Positions 22,962 to 28,709 of a stretch of DNA of 28,709 nt are shown one piece after another. Made by a program: the position numbers and the translations under genes. The stretch comes from Methanocella sp. (GTDB taxonomy: Archaea > Halobacteriota > Methanocellia > Methanocellales > Methanocellaceae): NCBI RefSeq assembly GCF_035506375.1, contig NZ_DATJPM010000047.1, positions 1 through 28,709 on the forward strand, given 5' to 3'. Position 1 is the first letter of the stretch; each line of letters begins with the position of its first letter. The notes under the pieces were generated by a model. That model was not told where the DNA came from, searched no databases, and worked only from the letters and a program-made list of their open reading frames with translations.

Positions 22962-24248
22962 ATGAAACCCATTTTGCAGGTCGCCCTCGATGAAGTTGAG
23001 CTCGCCAGGGCGGTAAATATCGCCCGCGAGGCCGTCGCCGGAGGCGCCGATTACCTGGAGGCCGGCACGCCGCTCATCAAGAGCGAAGGCATGAACGCGG
23101 TACGCACGCTAAAGGAAGATTTCGGGGACCACGTGGTCGTGGCTGACATGAAGATTATGGACACGGGGGCCATCGAAGCCGAAATGGCCATTAAGTCGGG
23201 CGCCGGCGTGGTCACCATCCTGGGGGCCTGCGATGACTCCACGATACAGGACGCCGTCCGCTCCGCGGGAAGATACGGAGGTAAGCTCATGGTCGACCTG
23301 ATTAACGTCCCGGATCCCGTGGCCCGGGCGAGGCGCGTTCAGGAACTCGGGGCCAACATCGTGTGTGTCCACGTAGGCATCGACCAGCAGATGGTGGGAA
23401 AGGACCCGCTGGATATCCTCAAGGAAGTGCGGAAGGCAGCCTCTATCCAGATCGCGGTCGCCGGCGGACTAAATGCCGACTCAGCGGCGACGGCCGTGGC
23501 CCTGGGGGCGGACATCGTCATCGTGGGCGGTAATATAACCCACGCTAAGGACGTGACCGGCTCCGCCCGGCGCGTGCGCCAGAGCATCGACGCGGCCGGA
23601 AAGCAATACATCGTCCAGGAAAAGAAGTCATTGGACGAGGAGACCCGCGAGCTTTTCATGCAGGTCACGACGCCGAATATCTCGGACGCCATGCACAGGG
23701 CGCCCGCGATGCGGGACGTGAAGCCCTTATACGAAGGCATCAAGATCGCTGGCCGGGCGGTAACCGTGCAGAACTTCCCCGGCGACTGGGCGAAGCCCGT
23801 GGAGGCTATCGACCTGGCCCAGAAGGGAGATATCATCGTCATCTATAACGGTAGCAACTACGTGGCCCCCTGGGGAGAGCTGGCATCGAGGAGCTGCCAG
23901 CAGAGGGGCGTCGCGGGCGTGGTCATTGACGGGGCCATCCGGGATATCGACGACATTAAAAAGATCAAGTTCCCGGCCTTCGCCTCGGCGAGCGTGCCCA
24001 ACGCGAGCGAGCCGAAGGGCATGGGCGAGATCAACGCGGACATTACCTGCGGCGGCCTGACCGTGAGGCCGGGCGACTGGATCATCGGCGATGACTGTGG
24101 TGTCATGGTTGTGTCAGCGGAGCACGCCTATGAGATCGCACGGCGGGCGCTGGAGGTCAAGAAAACCGAGGATAGGCAGAGGACCGAGATTGAGAGGGGT
24201 AAGACACTCGCCCAGGTCGTAGACCTCCACAAGTGGGAAAAGAAATAG
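22962..24248 (+). CDS. 3-hexulose-6-phosphate synthase fused to an RraA-like domain
   Basis: Residues 1 to about 210 are an orotidine-decarboxylase-superfamily HPS domain: LQVALDEVELARAV, ADMKIMDTGAIEAEMA (the metal/base D-x-K-x-x-D), VHVGIDQQ and VAGGLNADSAATAVALGADIVIVGG. A short linker leads to an RraA-like domain from about 216 to the end (VTTPNISDAMHRAP, IVIYNGSNYVAPWGELAS, VIDGAIRDIDDIK). In archaea HPS runs in reverse, splitting hexulose-6-phosphate to ribulose-5-phosphate and formaldehyde to supply pentoses. The role of the attached RraA-like domain is unsettled; the family includes aldolases and an RNase E regulator, and the latter role is unlikely in archaea. There is no SD close to ATG 22962. 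The fusion is known in methanogens, so it supports the taxonomic call. Confidence 0.93.
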   Translation: MKPILQVALDEVELARAVNIAREAVAGGADYLEAGTPLIKSEGMNAVRTLKEDFGDHVVVADMKIMDTGAIEAEMAIKSGAGVVTILGACDDSTIQDAVRSAGRYGGKLMVDLINVPDPVARARRVQELGANIVCVHVGIDQQMVGKDPLDILKEVRKAASIQIAVAGGLNADSAATAVALGADIVIVGGNITHAKDVTGSARRVRQSIDAAGKQYIVQEKKSLDEETRELFMQVTTPNISDAMHRAPAMRDVKPLYEGIKIAGRAVTVQNFPGDWAKPVEAIDLAQKGDIIVIYNGSNYVAPWGELASRSCQQRGVAGVVIDGAIRDIDDIKKIKFPAFASASVPNASEPKGMGEINADITCGGLTVRPGDWIIGDDCGVMVVSAEHAYEIARRALEVKKTEDRQRTEIERGKTLAQVVDLHKWEKK

Positions 24249-24423
24249 ACTGCATAATTCGCCGTAATTCGGCGACTTACATTCATTTTTAATTATTGGA
24301 TATTGTAGTAGCTAACTTTATAAACTTTTATTATATTATGCATATTAACAAATAGTTTAAATATTAATTAATTGTATAATTAATTCTAGTAGTGCAGTCC
24401 ATTAGGATGCAAGAGCTGATACA

Positions 24424-25905
24424 ATGAGAGTCGTGATCATTAAAGACCCGGCTGTCGATTATTGTAAGGATGCCCCGTTCCACCCGCAGGTAAAATACCC
24501 GGAATATCCGTTCAATGAAACTAGTATGCAAAACTCGTGTTACGATGAAGTAAGGAACCTCCTTTACAAGCTGGGCATGGACAAAGATAATTTTAATAAG
24601 CCCTCGTGGAACCCACTCGGGGACATCGTGAAGCCCGGGGATAATGTATTCATCAAACCGAACTTCGTCAATAATATAAACCCTGTCGGCAGTGTCGAAT
24701 GCATGATCACCCAGGGGTCGGTGATAAGGGCGGTCCTCGACTATGTTTATATCGCATTAAAAGGCCAGGGCGGGGTCACCATCGGCGATGCCCCCGCGGT
24801 GGAGACAGATTTCGACGAGGTAATACGGCTGACGGGAGTGGGTAGCATCGCCGAATATTACAGTGATAAAAGCTTGAGGCTCGACATCATCGACCTGCGC
24901 GCAGAACAAGGACAGACCAGGCTTGGCCGGTTACTGGTCAAGCCGCTGAAGGGAGACCCACTGGGCTATTCCGTCGTTGACCTCAAAAATAATTCGGAAC
25001 TGACAGATATTAAGGGCGACATAAAAAAATTCCGGGTCAACAATTATGATATACGCTATATGAGAGAGCACCATGACAGTTCGAAGAACGAGTATTGTAT
25101 CGCCAACAGCATACTAAATGCGGACGTGATCATTAACCTCCCGAAATTGAAAACGCACAACAGAACCGGCATTACGTGCTCCCTTAAGAATTTCGTCGGG
25201 ATAAACGGGTATAAGAGCTGGCTTCCCCATCATAGGGCCGGGTCCAGAGAGGATGGCGGTGACGAGTACGAGCATAGGGACGTGCGGAAGGATATGATCA
25301 TCCGCATCTATGACCGGATATCGTCCACTAAGCGGAAATACGAAATCCCTCCTCTGTGGGGCTGCATATTGTTATTGAACATCTCGAAAATGGTCATCCC
25401 TTACAAGGACGATTTCTTTGATGGAAGCTGGCACGGGAACGATACTATTCCCCGAACCATATCCGACTTAAACAAGATTGTCCGCTATGCCGATAAAGCT
25501 GGAACCTTAAGGGATACGCCGCAGCGTAAAATGTTCATTCTGGTGGACGGCATCATTGCCGGAGAAAAAGAGGGACCGCAATCGCCCAGCGAAAAGAAAT
25601 GCGGCATACTCGTCGCGGGCTATAACCCGGTGGAAGTGGACATTGTGTGCAGCAGGATCATGGGCTTCGACTACAGGAAAATGGTGATGTTCCGGCATGC
25701 GATGGGCAGAAAAAGATATACATTATTCGAGGGGAACCCCCGGGATATTGAGATCGCAGCGGACAATTGCCGAAGCCTGGATGATATCTACGATGCCTTT
25801 GGCTGTGACTTCATGCCCCCTCTGGGATGGCGCGGGCATATCGAATATGTAAGAGAAGAAAAGGCCAAAGCACTGGTTAAAGTATCTCCCATCGCCAGTA
25901 AATAA
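24424..25905 (+). CDS. DUF362-domain protein
   Basis: The 493-residue protein matches the DUF362 family: FIKPNFVNNINP and GGVTIGDAPAV at the front, VIINLPKLKTHNRTGITCSLKNFVGINGYKSWLPHHRAG in the middle, and an ending with MFILVDGIIAGEKEGPQSP and GYNPVEVDIVCSRIMGFD. No ferredoxin-type CxxCxxC cluster is present, unlike some DUF362 proteins, and no membrane span or signal is seen. Its reaction is unknown. It stands alone on the plus strand after a 175-base AT-rich gap rich in TATA-like sequence, and is followed by a 260-base gap before the GT2 gene. Related genes are often found within or beside archaeal and bacterial polysaccharide clusters, which fits the rest of the window. ATG 24424 follows a weak GAG at 8-10 bases. 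Confidence 0.8.
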   Translation: MRVVIIKDPAVDYCKDAPFHPQVKYPEYPFNETSMQNSCYDEVRNLLYKLGMDKDNFNKPSWNPLGDIVKPGDNVFIKPNFVNNINPVGSVECMITQGSVIRAVLDYVYIALKGQGGVTIGDAPAVETDFDEVIRLTGVGSIAEYYSDKSLRLDIIDLRAEQGQTRLGRLLVKPLKGDPLGYSVVDLKNNSELTDIKGDIKKFRVNNYDIRYMREHHDSSKNEYCIANSILNADVIINLPKLKTHNRTGITCSLKNFVGINGYKSWLPHHRAGSREDGGDEYEHRDVRKDMIIRIYDRISSTKRKYEIPPLWGCILLLNISKMVIPYKDDFFDGSWHGNDTIPRTISDLNKIVRYADKAGTLRDTPQRKMFILVDGIIAGEKEGPQSPSEKKCGILVAGYNPVEVDIVCSRIMGFDYRKMVMFRHAMGRKRYTLFEGNPRDIEIAADNCRSLDDIYDAFGCDFMPPLGWRGHIEYVREEKAKALVKVSPIASK

Positions 25906-26121
25906 CTCATTGGCCGCGAGAAAATGTCTTTTTTTGTGTTTTATTACGAGGCGATATATGAAAATAATTTAAAATAACGGGTTTATTTATATATCTAATG
26001 TTATATAAACAATTGAATGGTAAGCCCATGGTACAAAACACAATCCTTCCGTGGTGGTTTTATTAACAGTCATAGGTATGAAATTGCATTTGCCACTTGC
26101 CGTAAAATTATGAATAAAGAG

Positions 26122-26142
26122 AATGGTAGTCCGACTACCATT
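26122..26142. repeat. Perfect 9-bp palindrome upstream of the GT2 gene
   Basis: Arms AATGGTAGT and ACTACCATT flank the trinucleotide CCG. The element ends 24 bases before ATG 26166 and just ahead of the GAGG ribosome site at 26151-26154. It could be an operator, or an RNA hairpin in the leader of the GT2-epimerase transcript. Confidence 0.6.
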
Positions 26143-26165
26143 TTAAATTACGAGGCTGGTAACAT

Positions 26166-27170
26166 ATGAGCTCCGGCGTCATGAATTACGAGAAAAAAGG
26201 CTATGGCAGGATGATGGTGCCTACGCCCGAAGCTTATGATAGCGGGATAAACCGCCGTATATCCCCATATCGGGGGATCATCGTTGCTATACCCGCCTTT
26301 AACGAAGAGGTCGCCATCGGGAGTATCGTGATCTTATCGCTAAAGTACGCGGAGACGGTGCTGGTGATCGACGACGGCTCTCACGATAATACGTCAGAAA
26401 TTGCCCGGATGGCAGGCGCCGAGGTCATCAGGCACGACGTTAACCAGGGAAAGGGAATGGGCATTAAGGAAGCGTTCCAGTTCGCGAAGGAACGGAACGC
26501 CAAGGTGCTCGTGCTCATAGACGGCGATGGCCAGCATAACCCGGATGAGATACCATTGCTGATCAAGCCCATTCTAAGCGGTGAGGCGGATATTGTCAAT
26601 GGCTCGCGGTTCATCGTCAAGAACGGGCACCAGGTGCCGAAATACCGGAGAGTCGGCCAGGAAGTCCTGACCGCTGTCACGAATTTAGGGAGCAAGCGCA
26701 AGGTCACTGACAGCCAGAACGGGTTCCGGGCATTTTCCGGAAGGTCCTTCGACTGCTTTTCTTTCGAGAATACTAACATGGCCATCGAGAGCGAGATGCT
26801 CATTGATGCGGCCTCCGCAGATATGCGGATCAAGGAGGTTCAGATCTACGTCCGTTACGATGTGGCCGGCTCGACCTATAACCCGATCGTCCATGGGCTG
26901 TCGGTGCTAGTAACGACCATTGCCATGATATCCAGGAAAAGGCTTTTATTGTTTTTCGGGACGCCCGGCATTGCATTTCTATTGTTGGGAGTACTACTCA
27001 TATTCTTTGAGATCAACACCGTGAACATTACGCCGAACGCTACAATATTATACGGGACCACGGGCGTGCTCTCCATTGTAATGGGAATATTATGCCTGTT
27101 CTCGGGCGTCATTTTGTCATACATCCAGTCAGTGGTAACGAGATTGACCCGCGCCATCAAGGAAGGATAA
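26166..27170 (+). CDS. GT2 glycosyltransferase, dolichyl-phosphate mannose synthase-like, with two membrane spans
   Basis: The 334-residue protein has VAIPAFNEEVAI (40-51), VIDDGSHDNT (67-76), NQGKGMGIKEAF and the D-x-D-type site LIDGDGQHNPDEIP (117-130). These are followed by NGSRF and the acceptor-loop segment TDSQNGFRAF. This is the DPM1/AglD-like subfamily that loads a sugar on dolichyl or another polyprenyl phosphate. Two hydrophobic spans, about 262-283 and 295-320, anchor the C-terminus in the membrane. It is co-directional with the epimerase gene two bases downstream, whose ribosome site overlaps its 3' end, so they form an operon. It resembles the second domain of the GT2 at 6037-7590 but lacks the extra N-terminal domain. 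The sugar transferred is unknown. Confidence 0.88.
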   Translation: MSSGVMNYEKKGYGRMMVPTPEAYDSGINRRISPYRGIIVAIPAFNEEVAIGSIVILSLKYAETVLVIDDGSHDNTSEIARMAGAEVIRHDVNQGKGMGIKEAFQFAKERNAKVLVLIDGDGQHNPDEIPLLIKPILSGEADIVNGSRFIVKNGHQVPKYRRVGQEVLTAVTNLGSKRKVTDSQNGFRAFSGRSFDCFSFENTNMAIESEMLIDAASADMRIKEVQIYVRYDVAGSTYNPIVHGLSVLVTTIAMISRKRLLLFFGTPGIAFLLLGVLLIFFEINTVNITPNATILYGTTGVLSIVMGILCLFSGVILSYIQSVVTRLTRAIKEG

Positions 27171-27172
27171 GA

Positions 27173-28249
27173 ATGATCGCGGTCATACTGGGCACGCGCC
27201 CCGAGATAATCAAGATGTCGCCGGTGATCCGGGAATGTGAGGCTAAAGAGCTTGACTTTTTCATTCTTCACACGGGACAGCACTACTCCTACGAGATGGA
27301 TAAGATGTTCTTCGACGAGCTGGAGCTTCCCCTTCCCTGGCATAACCTCGAAATAGGCTCGGGCAGTCACGCGGAGCAGACCGGCCGTATACTGGCAGGC
27401 GTAGAGAGGGCGCTCGTAGAAGAGAGGCCGGATATCGTCCTTGTGCAGGGCGATACAAATACGGTCCTTGCCGGCGCCCTGGCCGCAAAAAAACTGCATA
27501 TCAGGGTTGGCCACATTGAAGCGGGCCTGCGAAGCTTCGATCGCAGTATGCCGGAGGAGGTCAACCGTGTCGTTACAGATCATATTTCTGATTATCTGTT
27601 TGCCCCGACAAAGACCGCGGAGACTAATCTTTTAAATGAAGGGATCGACCGGGATAATATTCACGTTATGGGCAATACAGTCGTCGATGCCCTGTATCAG
27701 AACCTGGAGATATCCCGGAAAAAGTCTGGAATCCTTGCTGAGCTCGGCCTGAAGCCAAAAGAGTACTTCTTAGTGACCGCCCACCGCCAGGAAAACGTCG
27801 ATTCTGAGGAGAGGCTGAAAAATATCATTGAGTGTCTAAGACTTATCCATAACAAATACTCGTTGCCGGTCATATTCCCTATGCACCCGCACACTGTGAA
27901 GAGAATTGACGAGTTTGGCATCGATACTGAGGATATTAATGTCATCAAGCCGCTTGGGTATCTGTCGTTCCTCCAGCTCGAGGCTAATGCCCGGCTGATC
28001 CTGACCGATTCAGGAGGTATCCAGGAGGAGGCATGTATCCTGGGCGTTCCTCTGGTGACGTTGAGAGATAATACGGAGCGGCCGGAGACGCTGGACGTAG
28101 GATCGAACGTAGTAGCGGGGACGGACCCGGTTAAGATCTTCGAGTCGGTCGGATGGATGATGCGTAAGGATAACCGATGGAAGAATCCGTTCGGGGACGG
28201 CGATTCGGCAAAAAGGATCGTTCGATTACTACAAGCGGAACAGAACTGA
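27173..28249 (+). CDS. wecB: UDP-N-acetylglucosamine 2-epimerase (non-hydrolysing)
   Basis: WecB interconverts UDP-GlcNAc and UDP-ManNAc. The 358-residue protein starts MIAVILGTRPEIIKMSPVI and shows HTGQHYSYEMDKMF, the catalytic carboxylates in VQGDTNTVLAG, HIEAGLRSF and MPEEVNR, the histidine in VTAHRQENVD, and the UDP-binding DSGGIQEEA and LRDNTERPET. All are normal for the family, and so is the length. The frame is open upstream to 27092, but ATG 27173 with GGAAGG six bases before it is clearly the start. It follows the membrane GT2 gene by two bases. UDP-ManNAc could feed the glycan made by the operons at the left of the window. It is the last gene before a long non-coding stretch. Confidence 0.95.
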   Translation: MIAVILGTRPEIIKMSPVIRECEAKELDFFILHTGQHYSYEMDKMFFDELELPLPWHNLEIGSGSHAEQTGRILAGVERALVEERPDIVLVQGDTNTVLAGALAAKKLHIRVGHIEAGLRSFDRSMPEEVNRVVTDHISDYLFAPTKTAETNLLNEGIDRDNIHVMGNTVVDALYQNLEISRKKSGILAELGLKPKEYFLVTAHRQENVDSEERLKNIIECLRLIHNKYSLPVIFPMHPHTVKRIDEFGIDTEDINVIKPLGYLSFLQLEANARLILTDSGGIQEEACILGVPLVTLRDNTERPETLDVGSNVVAGTDPVKIFESVGWMMRKDNRWKNPFGDGDSAKRIVRLLQAEQN

Positions 28250-28358
28250 GCCTTTTCTATCCGGCATTATTATTGAGTTTCACTGGATGGGTGTGTATAC
28301 TTCATACAATGATTTGTTTATTCGTATTTTCGCCTTAAGCTGATTTGTCTGATTTCAC
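28250..28358. other. Non-coding spacer after wecB
   Basis: No open frame with coding character is seen after the wecB stop. T-rich stretches (for example around 28316-28340) may end the wecB transcript. The region leads into the repeat-rich DNA that fills the rest of the window. Confidence 0.4.
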
Positions 28359-28381
28359 AACACTAAAAGATAATTAGTGTT
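28359..28381. repeat. Short inverted repeat AACACTAA / TTAGTGTT
   Basis: Two perfect 8-base arms are separated by seven bases and followed by a T run. This may be a terminator-like hairpin for the GT2-wecB transcript or the first unit of the repeat mosaic that follows, because CACTAA recurs there. Confidence 0.5.
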
Positions 28382-28479
28382 TTTAGTAATTCCGTGTTTG
28401 TTTAGTGGTTCTTTGCCATATTTTCCACTTTCACACTGCCCGCCGGTTTTTCAACACGAAAACACGAATTCTTTTATAT

Positions 28480-28709
28480 CCCACGTAAGGGGCACGAAAA
28501 TCACTAAGGTCCATGCCTGGCGCTTAAAACACGAAACAACCTCCCGAATGAACACCAAACCACCAAAGGATTGAACCACGAGGACGGCATGAAATTAATG
28601 CTTTCTCTAGTGTTTCAAATAATTAGTGATGTTCGTGCCCTTCGGGAGGTTGTTTGGTGTTTTAACGTGAAAGCATCTACTTTAGTGCGGTTCGTGCCCC
28701 TTACGTGGG
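28480..28709. repeat. Mosaic of long inverted repeats (non-coding)
   Basis: Three arm pairs are seen. CCCACGTAAGGGGCACGAA at 28480-28498 is the exact reverse complement of 28691-28709. GGCACGAAAATCACTAA at 28491-28507 matches the reverse complement of 28623-28639 with one mismatch. The 25-base segment at 28524-28548 (containing AAACAACCTCCCGAA) matches the reverse complement of 28641-28665 with one mismatch. The arms are not in simple mirror order. Small words such as CACGAA, CACTAA and ACACCAAA recur between and before them, from about 28450. No protein is encoded. The repeat may continue beyond the window edge. Confidence 0.75.

Overview
The window looks like a chromosomal segment of a methanogenic archaeon, most likely of the Methanocellales/Methanomicrobia type. 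The strongest taxonomic clues are an O-phosphoseryl-tRNA:Cys-tRNA synthase (SepCysS, tRNA-dependent cysteine synthesis), a hexulose-6-phosphate synthase/RraA fusion of the kind methanogens use for pentose synthesis, a DapL-LysA-DapF lysine route, archaeal TATA-type promoters, and weak or absent Shine-Dalgarno (SD) sites at several isolated genes. The genus is inferred from gene content, not proven. No rRNA, tRNA, CRISPR array, transposase or origin was recognised.

Region 1 (1-11,400) is a surface-polysaccharide or glycan locus. The left part holds a partial FemAB-like gene at the edge, a glycosyltransferase, a FemAB-like gene coupled to a DVED-type polysaccharide deacetylase, a PIG-L deacetylase, a WbqC-like protein and a second polysaccharide deacetylase. 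The right part is one long minus-strand operon read from about 11.4 kb to 5 kb: a ParB-family DNA-binding protein, a hexapeptide acyltransferase, a DegT aminotransferase, a Gfo/Idh/MocA oxidoreductase, a double-domain GT2 glycosyltransferase and the second deacetylase. The oxidoreductase, aminotransferase and acyltransferase together look like the set that builds a 3-acetamido (or 2,3-diacetamido) nucleotide sugar. The ParB and acyltransferase genes have no ATG, GTG or TTG start ahead of their conserved N-termini. Each has GGGGG placed 7-8 nt before a near-cognate codon, and the DVED deacetylase shows a similar arrangement.

Region 2 (11,400-13,450) is an AT-rich spacer that ends in a 46-codon remnant of a cysteine desulfurase (NifS/IscS) N-terminus, next to the SepCysS gene. 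A 31-aa single-span membrane protein missed by length cut-offs follows on the opposite strand.

Region 3 (13,450-24,250) carries the dapL-lysA-dapF operon with 4-nt overlaps, then a two-gene surface module: a large secreted subtilase with nine Calx-beta repeats and a duplicated C-terminal module, followed by a small membrane-anchored protein. The divergent HPS-RraA fusion closes it.

Region 4 (24,250-28,709) contains a DUF362 protein, a membrane-anchored GT2/dolichyl-phosphate-mannose-synthase-like enzyme preceded by a perfect 9-bp palindrome, and a UDP-GlcNAc 2-epimerase. It ends in about 460 bases of non-coding DNA built from a mosaic of inverted repeats. The epimerase and GT2 tie this end back to the sugar functions of region 1.
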